From positions 109,962 through 173,961 of the forward strand of contig MU385923.1 of assembly GCA_022497145.1 (NCBI GenBank): DNA of 64,000 nt, given 5' to 3'. Source of the stretch: Rostrohypoxylon terebratum (taxonomy: Eukaryota > Ascomycota > Sordariomycetes > Xylariales > Hypoxylaceae). Of this stretch, positions 1 through 13,416 are shown in pieces. The notes under the pieces are model-generated. The model was given only the letters and a program-made list of their open reading frames with translations, was not told where the DNA came from and ran no database searches. Positions within the stretch are counted from its first letter, which is position 1; each line of letters begins with the position of its first letter. A program made the position numbers and the translations under genes.

Positions 1-1873
1 CAAGGTAATGGTATCCAATGTGTATGGTGGGATTTTGTTTGCTGTGTGTATAATGTATAATAGGTACGTTGACGGGGTCCTGTTTGCAGGATGCACGCGT
101 TTTCCGTTTTCCGTATTGCGTATTGTGTTTTAGTTTTGAGTACTCGTGAGAGAGCGACGTGATAACATGCGTAATCGGAGATGAATCAATATGACTGACA
201 GGGGACCTGGCAGTTGAAGAGTCGCTTTCGAGGGTAAGTTATTACCTAGTCAATAGAAAATTAAATTTCTCTTTGTTTCCCTTTATTTTCTCAATCAAAC
301 ATGAAAAGTTGGTGTAAGGGTTAGGTGAGTAAGAGGGTGAAGAGAAAGGGTGTGAAATTTTACACACGGAGATTTAGTGGATAAAAGGGTTTGCGGGTTT
401 GCGATTGAACATCGAAGTGAAGTAATAAAGAGGTAAAAGGTTAGAGGTAAAGTAAGAGGGTTCAATGTTAAGAAGGAGGAAGGTGTGTCTGGTGTGTGGT
501 GTGTCTTTCTGCAAGTAATGTACAAGGTCAACCTTGGTCCTTGGTACAATACAAGCACCCGGTGGACAATGCTCACTGCAACTTGTCAAGACCTGAAGGA
601 CCTGCTAAAAGGTCCCGCAACCCACGACGCTTAGGTACATGCGTACTAGAATATACAATACATACTACCTAGATAAGTGCTAGGCGGGGTATTGGGCGTA
701 TGCAGGTATTACATATGTAGTTAAGGTAAGAGGTAATCGCTGGAGGTAAGAGTAGTAGAAAGGGAAGAGGGAAAGAATTGGGAAAGAAGCATCCGCCGCC
801 GATTATGACGTCCAATCTCACCAAGTGCAAGCGCAAGTACAAGTACAAGGAATGCCAAGGAGTGAAAAATAACATTGAATATCATGTACAATACAATACA
901 ATAAATACAATACTATACTATACACAATACAGCATGTATGATAAACATGATGAACATCGAATCAACTAATTGGCGTTTTTTAAGATAAGCAGTTACATAA
1001 CTCCGCAAGTCAACCCCTAAGACACCCCTCAATCAACATGCTTCTCAGAGCTACTGCATAATATAGGTAGGTAGGTATGTAGGTATCTAACTAAAAAAAA
1101 ATGCTCTAGACTTTCCATTGGAAATTGTTATACATACCTATAATAGTATGGTACGCGCTATTCCGTAGTTGCTAGTAGTTGCTAGTAGTCGCTACCTAGT
1201 ACGTGCCGGCAGGATTTTAAATAGTCGCGACTCGCCAGAAAAGGGAAATAAAAGGAAGGCAGCGACAGGCCTAATAGTAATTGAAAACCTACTAGGTACA
1301 TATTATGGAGGCTGCCAGGCTGCTAGGTACGCAGTAAACTTCCACTTTCATTCCCAATCCAGGACCGCCGCCTTCATACCTAGTAGCCGTCTTGGTCTTG
1401 TATACTACCTTATTAAGTTACAACACCACTGCTACTGCTACTGCTGCTACTGCTACTGCTACTGCCACGGCCACGTCTACGGCTAACCACCTACGTGGGT
1501 AGGTTGGTCGGTTGGTTGACGATGACTTCTTGGGAACTCGGACATCTCCAGGGTCCTCTATCATTCGATCAAATATGATCAGTATGATTACCCCATGATA
1601 TCATATTGGATATCAATGTTGAATGTACGTACTACGTATTTCTACGGTACAGTACTTGCCAACGGTCACCCCAGACCAACTCCATACAAATCTAAGGTAA
1701 GGGGACTGAAAGGATGAGAAGACTGCAGATTTGTTCTATTCCCAGCCTGTTGGTTCCGGAGTCGGTCTGAAGGATTCGATTGCGATCTGGCGGTGAATGG
1801 TGAATGGGAAGCTTACCTATTACTACCTGCTGCTTGGTTACTGGTACCTACCTACGTATGTATGGCATATGCC

Positions 1874-1941
1874 TATGGATGTATGGATGTATGGATGTAT
1901 GGATGTATGGATGTATGGATGTATGGATGTATGGATGTATG
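1874..1941. repeat. 8-bp tandem repeat (TATGGATG)x8
   Basis: Eight uninterrupted copies of TATGGATG run from 1874 to 1937 and are followed by a partial copy. Because the period is not a multiple of three, all frames stay open and read as low-complexity MDVWMYGC-type peptides. It is a likely length-variable minisatellite. Confidence 0.95.
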
Positions 1942-2426
1942 TGCTTTATTTGCGCCTGGCTTGGTAATCCATCAGCTTTAACTGTTCAGAAGTGAAAGTG
2001 AAAGGGCAAAGCCTAGACAAGACAAGGGCCTAACCTACATCAGGCAATGTCCCTAGCCCTGGAGAAAACGTCCTAAACGGACCTGCTGCTGTAGGCGATT
2101 ATCCAATAGATCCACATTCAGCGGATACGCATGCAAGTGCTGCATTAGGTATTTTCTGAGCCCTGGCATTTCCCTTACGATCTATCCTACTTTAGGGTCA
2201 CCTACATTATATGGACCACATGGACCGGGAGTTGTATTGTACAGTGTCTACTCCAGTCTCCAGGGCTGTTAGGTACTTTGCGGATCAGGTGGGCACGCAG
2301 ACACGCTGAACGGAAAACCAAATGAGCATTGTAGTAAGTATTATTGTTCGGACAGCAATGTTGTCAACGCCGAGGCAAACATTTAACACGTTCTTCAGTC
2401 AAGATGAAAAGATGGTACCTGTTTAA

Positions 2427-2445
2427 TGATATATATTATATATCA
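2427..2445. repeat. 19-bp AT-rich perfect palindrome
   Basis: The sequence TGATATATATTATATATCA reads the same on both strands around a central base. It lies in non-coding DNA and could form a small cruciform. No function is implied. Confidence 0.6.
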
Positions 2446-5400
2446 TACACAATACCAATCCATGTCGAAATATGGATGGAGCATTAAGCATCCGTACGGT
2501 ACGTAAGGCACCAATCGTCCTTGGGCTTCATCGACCATGCAGGGCTGCTGGTTTACTGCGCAAAGCGTAAATCATTTACCATACCACAGCAACATCGTAC
2601 CCGTTTCCCTTTTAAGCAATAAGAACTCGGGAAAAAGCGGTCGCAGCTCATCCCTGTTTCGGGACTCACACACGCGATTCTATTCTTGATTTAATAATCT
2701 TTTTCTTTGTTAACTTTCTAGACTACCTATGTACTACCCTTCACATCATGTACCATGTCGCCGTATATGTATAACAGCATACAAACAGATATAATGGTAT
2801 GGTAATATGCTCTTACCCAAGTAATTATGCGCTTATTTACTTACTACTCCGGTTCCCAATCTATATCAAAAGCTCATCCTACATACTTCGTACATACTGC
2901 GTACTACTACTACTACTACTAGGTAGCCCCTCACTTGTGGAAAGTTTTTCTGTTAGCATGCCCCATGGATTTCCCCTTGATCCAAAACACCGTTTCTGGG
3001 GCATTTTGGTCTAGTCTTATTTGGACAATCATCATTCGCCGGTCTACGCATGCATATGCTTGACATATGATCACATTTCTGCGTCTCTGCGCTATCTAGC
3101 CGCCTATGCTAGTTCTTGAACTACCCTAGGTTACCAATGTAGTTCCAGAACTTCGAAACCGTTCGAAACTTTCGCCCATCTCGAGACAAGCAGTTTTTTT
3201 TTCTTCTTTCATCGGACGGCCTCCTCGAACTCCCGGCGGTGAACTACCCCTCAACCCTAGGACCTCGGAAGAATGGCAGGCAAGCTGAGAGAGAAGCCTT
3301 GCCTCCCGCGAACATCCGCTGCTGACGCGGCTGTCGTACTTGTACGCCACAAAATAGCATCCCTTGAACAATCTCGGGATGAGGCTCAGCTTGCTATTGA
3401 AGTCCGAGGCCAGGCCGTAGTGTCGCATCCAACGACACCTTCTGCAATTTCTATTTCTATTTCCATCTAATAACGTAATAACAGAATAACAGAGGCTAGC
3501 TGACGACGGGGCTAGACCTTCGGGTCGGCAATACAAGAACTTTACTAGGTAACCCACTTACGATTAAAACTGTACTATTCCGGGATACTCGCCGTGAAAA
3601 TTCAGGTTCTTCCAAGCCGGTGTTGTCTAGACGATCTCAACTCAACCAAATACTTAGCTATGTAACCTTCGTGGCGTGGGCGATGTTGAGGTAAGCCAGG
3701 TCATTGGTAAGCAAGGCAGCTCCAGCTCCACCCGCCAGTGCCAGTCCCGTCTACTATGTACATGCTTCTCCCAGCCCGCAGTGATTTCCCGCCGGCAAAT
3801 GTATTCCTTGGCTACCTAGGACCTAGGTAGGTAGTTTGGCTAGGTAGTTTATCCAGTGACGTCCGACGGCACCTTGGGCACTTTTGGCACTTCTCTCGAT
3901 CTCATCTCGCATCTTCTTGGCGCTCGGATCACTATTCGCTTATGTGAAAGAAAGGTCCCTAAAATCAAGTCTTCACGTTGCAATCTCGCAAGGATCGACA
4001 AGTTGAAGGATGTAGCTAATTAGGGCGCTCTAAGTCTATCATCGACACGTACATATCGATTCTGCTAGTCTCGTGGGCTCGTGGGCCCATATTGGGAACA
4101 GACTACACTACGCTACAGTGATGCCGCAACAACCGGTTTGGACCCTTTTTCGGGGTTCTCGTGATGTTCGAGGCTCCGAAATATGAGCGGGGACTAATTT
4201 TATCGATTAGACCTGAAGCTCTTCAACTTCGTCTCACTGATTTAGTCTACGCGCTTCGACTACCTCCAGCTCGGCACTAGTAGTTTGTTTGATTTTAGAT
4301 ACTTGATTCTACATATATTTTAGCAAACGGAAACTCGAATGCGCTATTATTCAGGTGATCATCACAAGGGAGAAGACGAAAATAAGGTATACTCAGAAAG
4401 TTTTTTTTCCACTGCTTGTTCCTCTTGCTGAGAGCGCATTGACCAAGTAGCCTATCAAGCGCGTGTTCCCGACGATCTCAACAGGACCCCTGTTTGTAAT
4501 TGGATAAAAGGCATATTATGTCATCCTCCAGGTGAGATCTCCATTATGTACTTAGATTATGCCCTCACCTACGGCGCAGCTGCCCCGGACTGCACAGACT
4601 GCCAGGAACATCATTGTCACCCCCAGAATCAGCAATGACACGCTACAAAGTTCCTGTATGGCCAAGCATTTTAAACCATCTCAAGCGGTCATATCCTCGT
4701 CAAACTCGATCGGCGATTTGAACCGAAGATCTGGGGACAAGATCAGTGTCACTCAGCCAGACTTCTAAGCGTGCGTAATAGAACAACAGTGCGGGGTTGC
4801 GAGAGAAGTCATCCAGAACGCGCATGTCCATCACTGGCGATCATTGATATCTAAGACACTGCTCGATCCCAAATCAGCTTTGATGAACCGTCGTGGACCC
4901 ATTTTCCCGGTCAATTCGTTCGTATGCTATGCAGGAATGGCATCTAACGTTAGAGCCGTCCCCTACCAGCAATTGGTACAGCCCCAAACTGTGCCTCTGG
5001 ATCGTCGAACAACACTAGCAGATCACGATCCTTACTTTCACAATTGATTAGCAGAGTAGGTGATAGTAGGTGATGCGCCTATAACTCACAGGCTATAAGC
5101 GAGGTAGCTACTCTCCAAGCCAACCGTGATCGGTATACGCCATGTTGAGACCATCGCTCGCCCTCGTGTCAAGCCAGACTGTCAGCTGCTTTTTGAAAAT
5201 CAAATCTGACGATGTTAACGCGAGATCATTGGCTGATGGACAGCAAATAGGAAAGGCTTCTTTTCGCAATCTTCAGTCCCATATTCCCTGGTCAATATTT
5301 GTGTCACCACAAATGCCATGGTATTGGGCAAGTTCAGTTATTTGAAACGCTGACATTACGCTCAAATATTACGATAGCAATATAATGTACATACATGAAC

Positions 5401-5992
5401 AAACGAGGGTACTCGAATCCTCAGCTTTACGAAGATTCTTCGCTGTATGAAATAGGAATAGCTCGGTATACGGAACATTGAGCGGGAGGTTTTTGATTTG
5501 TCTACATGTATGTTTGTGCTTCAAGCAAGGCGTGAACAATCCCAGTGTTAATCCCGGTGTATCTCGGTCACGTAAGGTATCCCTCGCTTACGATGACAAT
5601 AAGCTCAACATATCGCGATAAAATCAACCAAGTATCTCACCTCACTGTTGATTATAGCTCTAGTAAGCATTTATAATCTCATTCTATTCGTAGCACCATG
5701 CAGGGGAGGCGACGATATTTGCTACTTGCTTTCCTTTCGGACATGGAAGGACTCCAAATTATAATGCCGTCATACTTTGATGAATGACTCCAAGCATCCG
5801 TCTCACTCTCTGCGTTGTTCAGGGGTAAATTATCACTAATCTTTAAATTCCAAACCTTCGAAACCGTCAGACAAGGCAAATGCTTATGTCGCTAAGGGCG
5901 GTCAATGAACAATTCAGAGCCACGATGAATTTTACAGATCGCCGAAGATCTAATGTTTCTTCCCTTATCTCCCCCCCGTATTGTGCCCCCCT

Positions 5993-6050
5993 TGACGTCA
6001 GCTGTGAGACAGATATCACCAAGCCAACTTGATAAGTGGACGGATATAAA
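5993..6050 (+). promoter_or_regulatory. CRE-like site plus TATA box
   Basis: A perfect TGACGTCA palindrome (5993-6000), the classical CRE/ATF site bound by bZIP factors, is followed 45 bp later by TATAAA (6045-6050). The first in-frame ATGs downstream (6065, 6142, 6255) open only very short frames; the longest encodes 48 residues and ends at 6402. The arrangement looks like a core promoter, but I could not attach a gene to it, so it may be fortuitous or belong to a non-coding or lost gene. Confidence 0.3.
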
Positions 6051-8476
6051 TCTGGTTCGCCGGCATGAGAATTCCCGCCCGCACCACTGAGGCGTGGTTT
6101 CCCCGCCGCTAACGCCGAAAGACCCCTCTACCCCGGATCGGGATGCGCGGGGCAGCGGCGTTCTTCACACTTTCCCGATAGCAGCGGACCTGATAAGCAT
6201 CGTTCTCAGGTTCCAAGTAATACCTATCCATACAAGTAAAATACATATTATATCCATGGATTTATGCCTTCAAGCAACATGGAAGCCGATCTCTTGCAAC
6301 ACACTAAAAACTTACCAAAAGTTGTGCTTTCTAAGAGCATGGACTAATAAGAGAGGACAGCGCATTTCGCTTCTCCGGAGGTTTCACGCGAAGACTACTT
6401 AGGCGAGATTTAATGACACAATCAGCATTGGCATCCCAAATTTCGGATCCTCCCTCTCTCCTGCGCGACCAACCACAACTTACCAGCTTGCTCAGGAATC
6501 CAAGTGGCGGCAATAATAAATCGTAAATAAAGGAAGACGATCCGCGTTGACCGCAATTTCATGATTTCGCACACCTAATACACGTACCGGTATCATATAA
6601 TGCCGCTGTAACAATAGGTACAAATGCCTCAGGTGGTCGGAAATTGCTTCTATCTACTCGAGCCGTGCTTTTAAGAACAGTGGAGGAAACAATAACTTCA
6701 TGACCTATAAGCAAGGCTGAAGTAAAATTCGACCATCGTCAAATGACAATCCACGATACTACCTACGTAATACATGAGTGCGAACGCAAATGTCGTACAT
6801 CATAAAAGAATCCTACCCGGGCCGGAGCCGCCCGTGGTAATTCAGCCAGATATCTCGCGTTGCGACCACAGGTGTGATCGAGTTCAGCGTATGTACATTT
6901 ACCTAGCCCACCTAAATTTCGGTTTTGGTACCGATAGTGGTAACCTGCGACCTCACCGCGCTCTCAGCCAGTCAGCCAGCCAAAAGACGCCCCCGGACAG
7001 GGTATGCCATCCGTGGGCAGACCGTCCGCGGTACTGCATGCGGCAGGTTGCACGCGCGCGATGTGACCGCGGCTGAGGATGGGCCGGGCTGAATAAAAAA
7101 AAAGTTCAATAATACCTAGCTGTAGCAGCTAGAAATTATCGTAGATTATGCCCAAGGGAAACTTTACCTGCGAGGCGCCGGAGAAAAAGAATATTGGGGG
7201 GCCTACCCCTGGAAAAATCGGTGGCAGATCGAGAGAATGAGGAAAGGATTGGAAAATTGGTGTGGTTGCGCAGGTCGGCTGTACTTGCGGAATGCGGAAT
7301 ACGTATCCCCTTCGCGGCTCCGTCGCTCGGGTCCTTTCCCGACTTGAGCAGGTGGACGGGGTACGCACACCCCTCCGCCGTGTCTGGACCACTCAGCGCG
7401 CGCACAATGGTGACGAACGAACGCACGCCGGTTTCGTTCCCAATACCTGGACGAGATCGATTAGATTAGATCTCTCTTCCTGCGCAAGGTAAAGACGATC
7501 CGACTTCGGAAATGAAGCCGAGTCAATCTCTGATCAGAAAAAGAAGCTCAAGATAGACGTAGTCGTTACCGTTTGCTAATGAGGTCGTTCGTATACGTAA
7601 TATGTATGCGCGAATATGCTCGATGAGACAGAAGTCACAACGCGGAAGGGTAAAGTTGCAGCTCGGATATGCAAAATTGCTTCTTCCTGCTGCGGCCGCA
7701 TGCGGACTTTTTTGCCCTTGCTTTTTTGCTTCCTGCTTTAGAGTTGGCATATGCATGAGATTCCTTTTCCTTTTTTTCTATTCCTTCGAGCCTTCGAGAG
7801 ATCCAGCCCTGCCAGAACACCTATGCACCCCCACGTTAGCGACCAGTCCCCCACGTTTGGAAACCCCACGATCATGAACTAGAACTTGAGGACTCCTATT
7901 CACCTACTTCCAGATTATGTAAGGTTGTATATTCGGTTTGAGTATGGTCAGGAACTAGGTAGCAAATTACGGCTTTACATGAGCCGATAGACTAGGTCTA
8001 AGAGATATAGAATCAAGAAAATAAGAGCTCCAAGAATCTATGGTCATTTTCCCTTAGCTTAAAACCATTCTCTTTCCTCTTCGATCTGAACGGAGCTTCG
8101 AGCGGCACTTAGGCTAACTGTTGATAAATGCAAACCTAGAATACCTGAGGCCTTAATGCTGAATCATGTTCGCTTAGACAACTCGAGCACGATACCATCA
8201 ACATTGCGGATTATGAAATAGATGTGCTGATAATACTAGATAGACAATGAGTAGTTCAATGGGGACGGAGTGTAGTGTTTTTTTTTAGATCCAGAAGATG
8301 GCAAAGACTATGCCACGCGGTGAATGTCACATCGGTAACAACGACTTGTAATAAATTCATTTATTGTCCTTCATGCTGGCGTCGAATTACATTCGACTAT
8401 GTTTAGAAGCCCATGACATATGATTCTCTGTATGTCAATAATGTTTCCCATGGTCCCAAAATCTCGTAGTCTATGC

Positions 8477-10193
8477 TTAGAGACGCATAGTAGTCGTATT
8501 ACAACACGTTAGCTCCTCGCAGAGATTTCCGCAGGCGATTTGACAAGGGGCAGCCGTCTCAGCACGTCGTCTTCTAATCGACGCACCCAAAGACGACGTA
8601 ACGCCGCCGGCCGCAACTACGGGGTTTTCTGTGGAATTATCCGTGCTGTTTCGTCCACCAGTATCGTTGCTGCTATCGGGGACGGTTACCGATGATGTAG
8701 TAGTCGGAGTCGCGAGCTCTGGTTGAAGAGTTGCAGAATGAATACCCCAGGCATGTAGACATTCGCCGACAGTACGCGCACGATCCATGAAGTCGCTCAT
8801 CTCAGTATTGGACACTACTATGTGGGCCGTTGCAATAGACTTCTTTTGATCAAGGCGCCAGATGTGTAGCTCGTGGACTGATTCAATGCCAGGGATCTAT
8901 TGTGTTAATATTTTGTTAGCTTGGAATGACGTTTCGCGGATCCAACTTTTGACGTACCTTCTCAAGATCATGCTTAACATCATCTAGAGGTACATCTTTC
9001 GGCGAACTCTGCATGAGAATCTTGCCACTATTCTTGACGAGGGGGATTGATGTGACTAAGATCATGAGAGCAATGCCCATGCTGATGCCGGGGTCAGCAT
9101 AGTACCGAGCTTCGGAGGATGTAAGCCAGATAACCAATGCCGCAATGATAACCCCAATGTTGTTGCATGCATCACCGATGACATGGAATAATACGCCCAT
9201 CATACCGAGATCACGACCTGATGCCTGTAGATTTACGATAGTGTGTCGATGCTCGGCGTGGGCGGCATGGGCGCTCATAGGCTACATACGTTTTAGTAAT
9301 CGGATACCAGCAAAAAATAGATAGACGAAATCTTACACTAAGGGGTATTTCGTTGTGTTCCTCGGAAGAGACGCCGTTCACCTGTCTGCCAGCCTCGACA
9401 TTAACGTGACTGTGATCGTGACCGTGACCGTGACCGTGATCATGATTCTCAGCATGGTCATGCTGTTCTCCTTCAGAATGGTTATGGCTGTGTCCATGGC
9501 CGTGTCCATGATCATGTCCATGAAGTTCATGTAATAAGGTCACGCTGAGGAGGTTCAATGCGAACCCAACACATCCTATAATGAGAACTAGGATAGGGTT
9601 ATCGACACCTGTTTTAAGTTAATGTTTATGTAATGGACGCATATATTGAGATATCTTGAAATACGAAAGAACTCACGTTCGATGGAAATAAATCTCTCGA
9701 TTGACTGAAGGAAGATAGAGATGCCAAGGGCGAGAAGAAATACGCCATTGAAGAACGCGCCCAATAGCTGAGCACGCGCCCAACCGAACGAAAAGTTGTC
9801 AGGGGGAGCTTTCGAATCGGATATCTAATAATCGGAGTTGGTTAATCGAAATCTCAGATATATATAGGCAATGATCCACTAGACATACAATGATCGCAGC
9901 TAGCGCTACACAATACGCGATGAGATCGTTCATCTAGAGTATACGGTTAGAAATATCAATTTAAAGCTTAGCGGACGAGTGACATACGTAGTGGAAAGCA
10001 TCTGCCAACAGAGCGAGAGATTTCGTATAGAAGGCAACTAAAGGTTTAAGTCAATGAGATGAGCGACCAAGTTGTAGGAATGATAGAACGGTTTATAATC
10101 TAGCGTACCAACTAGTTCAGCGACGAAGAACGAGAATGAAATGCATATGATGGCGATAAGTTTTTGCTTGGACGAAAGTTGGAATTTGCCCAT
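8477..10193 (-). CDS. CDF zinc transporter, ZRC1/COT1-like
   Basis: Cation diffusion facilitator, expected to move Zn2+ (or Co2+) from cytosol into the vacuole in exchange for protons. I rebuilt seven exons: 10193-10109, 10037-9988, 9933-9889, 9824-9677, 9608-9337, 9281-8958 and 8896-8477, giving 447 residues. All introns are GT-AG and the frame holds throughout. The start is the ATG of MGKFQLSSKQKL; the frame extends upstream only to a TTG. The paired metal-site motifs HxxxD are present in TM2 (H44, D48) and TM5 (H233, D237). Between TM4 and TM5 lies a long histidine-rich loop (about residues 136-177, many HGH/HDH units), typical of zinc transporters of this family. The C-terminal cytosolic domain contains VHELHIW, the conserved CDF dimer-domain motif, and the tail is cysteine-rich. 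It is flanked by non-coding DNA. Which of the ZRC1/COT1 paralogues it matches cannot be said. Confidence 0.93.
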
Positions 10194-11994
10194 GGTCGAT
10201 TGTTGATGCCAGCTTACGGAGCCGGTGTCGGACAAGGAGAGAGTGTTGTTCGATTAAGAGTGTCCGTCTTGGATAACAAGTCCAGCTATTTTGCGGTTAA
10301 ATAAAGAGATGCGTTTAGTCGCCCATTTCAATTTCTTATGGATGGAAGAGTGCGTAACCTAGAATTGAATCAACGTCCACTGTCATATAAGCTGCTAAAG
10401 TCGCAATATTGTAGCAAATTTGTGTTATTGGGTGGTGGTTATGATGCCAAAGGGAGAAATGTGTAATTGAGTCATCAAAGAGATGCGGATTTACCTAGTA
10501 AAAAGCTCTCATAAGATCTTGGAGACGGAGAAGATTGTTGAAACGCAGATCAACCACGAAGGGTCTAGGGTCTGGGGACAGGCTGTTGCATTGACGAAAA
10601 AAGTTGGAGGAGACCCTGCGCAACCCGGACAGCAGTTGAATATGTGTGTGAGTACAACACGTCGTATCTTTTGTCGCGGGGGTAGGGTAGAAGGAAGAGA
10701 AAGTTCGATGGATAACTAATGCCTCTGATGATTAGGTATTTTTGAATGGGTGGGCGAAACAATTTTGTGTCATGTATATAAGGGAATTTTTTTTAGTTGT
10801 GTACTATGATATATCCTCACAGAATCTTAGACGGTCACGAGCCGGGAACACTCACCTGGGTGACTCAAGCAGTGTCGTGGGTGTACATGAATCCAAATGG
10901 ATCCAGTATGCTGGAATTGCGAGAACTTGGCGAGTTTTCAATGTCAAACTGCGAGATTCTGCTGCAAGTGCATCTTGATCTGGTTCCGAGGAATAGAAAA
11001 ACGTCTGTGAACTATTGATCAGAACATACCTAGCCGGCGTAGCACTACATTGTGAATAGATACCAAACACTTTGGAATGCGATCAAATCTTTGGATCAAC
11101 CTAGAGATGAAGTTGTGCGAACACTGTAGGCCACGTTGGATATCCACTTTAAGTGGGTGGTGTTTGGATCATACATACCTATGTATGTAGCGACAGTGAA
11201 CAGCTCGGCTGATATTTGACTGTGTTGTAACCTTGAAGTTGTAAATGTTTCAAGGTTGACTCATGCCTGAAAGATTTCAAGGTTCCCCAGAACCTTGCAA
11301 GATTAAGAAGATCGAGGAAATAATCAACTGGTCGTCGTTGCCAACGACCTTGTGAAATAATTATCTAATAGACAGCTATATTTAATTAAGGTTTATTTAG
11401 AGTTATCAATCCCTGCACACCTTCCTTCCTTCCCAACTTTGGTAGAATTGTTTTGGCAAGGATGGGCCAATTGCTGTGTCTACTGAATGTTAGTGCCCAG
11501 GCCCCAGGACCCAGGTACTAATAAGTCACGACATCATGAACAAGGAAAAACGGTCTTGCATCAGCTATTATATACATAGTACGTGCTACTAGGTAAGATC
11601 AATGACAGCTTCATGCTTACTAGGTAGGTACTATGTAGGCTAGAAGGTATCCATGGTGACTTCAAAAAGATTGTAGTAAGTATTGAAGCACATACATTTG
11701 ACAACATCCTCAATCGAGCTGCTCTAGTCTAGTGCGTCATTCGTCACTCTAATCTCCATCTGAAAATTTAGCGAGAGTTGCGTCAAGTTTGTCAAGCTTA
11801 GAAACATTCCCAAGGTTGATTCATCGAAAGGCGACTCGAAGAAACAGTATGTTAACAGGAAACATGGATGCCGTCAAGGTGCGCATTTCTGTCATATCCG
11901 ACAATATAAAGTCAGTAGCCTGTATACAGAAATTGAAGTTGGATATCTTCCAGACGCCCCTAGCTAGTACGTAGCCAACTAATGATTTTATTTT
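10194..11994. other. Spacer upstream of the zinc transporter
   Basis: I see no gene. This stretch must hold the transporter promoter on its left side. Short frames of 60-80 codons occur but have no recognisable product. AT-rich tracts and TAGGTA words are scattered around 11580-11640. Confidence 0.45.
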
Positions 11995-12950
11995 AGAACA
12001 CGCTCGCGGGAACTTCGGTAGCAAAGCCCAGAAGGCTGGAACTCACCAGTTTAACATAGATCAAGTCCCTGATTTGACAAAGAAAACTGATGTAGTCACA
12101 GGCAGAAGCGAGAGTCAAGTATAGCTGTACTTATGCCCCTCCTAAAGCATAATATTGGAAAGGTCTATATTCTTCAATCCGTTTGGAAAGAGGTCGTGGT
12201 AGGTGCGGAAGATGCTATCGCAAAGGAACTAAGCCAGGAGGCAGCACACAAGACCAAGTGGATTCGGTGCGACCTACCAGATTGGTGGAAGGTCAAACAT
12301 GTCGCTGAAGAGATCAAGAAGAATAGCGACGGACTCGACATCTTAATCAACAACGCAGCCAGAAGGATCATGACTTACCAACTCACCGACTACGGCGTAG
12401 ATAGACAACATGACCATTAACCACAAGGGTCATGTTATATTGACCTCTCATTTGCTTCCCTTGATGAAGCAAACCACCAAGAAGGGCGATATTGTACATG
12501 TTACCAACCTAGCCAATAATATGCACTAAGCAGTCCCAAGCGACGCAAATTTGGAGGAGTTAAACCGTGACCTTGGGGCTAATGCTCAATTTGGTCGCAG
12601 CAGTTTGGCGAGTAATATCTATCCAAGTTATTTTACTAAGTTGCTCATGAATGCAACTCATCCGGGATTCGTGAGCACCAAGATGAGAAAGGAGGATACC
12701 TTTGAACCGTGCCCTCTCGGTGGATATGAAATGGCTGTTGGCATGGAGCCCTTCAAAAAGAACCAATTGCCTCAACGTGCACACGGGAGTCGGGTCAGTA
12801 CATTTGCCCACCGGCCGTACCTGAATCGGGAAGTAAGCTATCACAGGATAAGAAGCTTGCAGATACTAGTAACTAGGTACCTAATCTGATGAAACTGACT
12901 TGGAAGGTTGTGACGAAGAAAACAGACGACAAGTTGGATCGGGTATTTAA
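11995..12950 (+). pseudogene. Decayed short-chain dehydrogenase/reductase
   Basis: Fragments in shifting frames follow the order of a fungal SDR. They run: a GNFGSKAQKAGT/FNIDQVPDLT N-terminus with a damaged nucleotide-binding VVTG (12000-12110); LLKHNIGKVYIL; WIRCDLPDWWKV; the conserved LDILINNAAR; LTDYGVDR (to about 12400); NHKGHVILTSHLLPLMK; VTNLANNMH; LEELNRDLG; NATHPGFVSTKM; and a C-terminal ESGQYICPPAVPESGSKL in a third frame near 12790-12850. Damage includes an in-frame TAG near 12121, frameshifts near 12120, 12405 and 12780, a TAA at 12537-12539 where the family usually has a Gln codon, and small internal deletions, with loss of the YxxxK catalytic context (FGRSSLASN). Catalysis is not expected. 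A possible acceptor (TTTTAG) lies just upstream, so an earlier exon may have existed. The original substrate is unknown. Confidence 0.85.
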
Positions 12951-13416
12951 TTGGAATCAAGTATTGACGTAGGCCTCAATAATTCTGAGCAGTGAATTAT
13001 GAACGTTGAGTGTTGGAGGGAGGAAGTTGACAAACGGCACTTTGATTCTCGAAGGTTTCAAGGTTGGTTTGATTGAAAAGTGTACGAATACCTCAGACTT
13101 CAGTACATCATACATGAGACTTGAGTACACAGTATTACGTCAGCAGCAGAAATGGAAGGCGGTGAAACCTTGCTCCGCGGATTCATCCAGTGCCGACCTA
13201 CATCTGCTACCCCAATCGCCACTGATGGACTTCCAAGACTCCAAACTGCATCATACTTGAATCTTATCTTGAAACCATCCAAGTTATTGTTAATTATTAT
13301 TACCTACGTTTCCGGTAGCTACGCTTTGCGACGACGTCGCTTTGATCCCGGAAAGGTGGCTCGTAATTTCACAATGCCGGCTTCGAATATTTTCGAAATA
13401 GGGTAGTAAGGGCGAA
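12951..13416. other. IML1 upstream region
   Basis: No gene is visible in this 466-bp spacer, which must carry the IML1 promoter and leader. In-frame stops (TAG, TAA) sit immediately before the IML1 ATG and support that start. The sequence TTCGAATATTTTCGAA (13382-13397) repeats TTCGAA twice; its meaning is unknown. Confidence 0.4.

Larger units (their letters stand above)
1..8476. other. Gene-poor spacer, no supported gene
   Basis: I found no reading frame here with a recognisable product. The longest open frame (143 codons, minus strand, 3126-3557) has no familiar domain, and its composition looks random. The stretch contains an ACTGCT-type microsatellite at 1428-1465, an 8-bp tandem array at 1874-1937, a short AT palindrome at 2427-2445, many TAGGTA words, and a CRE-like site plus TATA box near 6000. 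It may contain decayed or fast-evolving genes that cannot be recognised without similarity searches. Confidence 0.5.

Noticed and set aside
3126..3557. 143-codon minus-strand frame
   Set aside because: It has no familiar motif, its composition looks random and there is no promoter-like context; too weak to call a gene.
4480..5350. Possible decayed gene or transposon
   Set aside because: Frames of about 67 codons follow one another here, but I could not recognise any protein family, terminal repeats or target-site duplication.
10194..10235. 14-residue N-terminal extension of the zinc transporter
   Set aside because: It begins at TTG, not ATG; the ATG at 10193 starts at the family's usual position before TM1.
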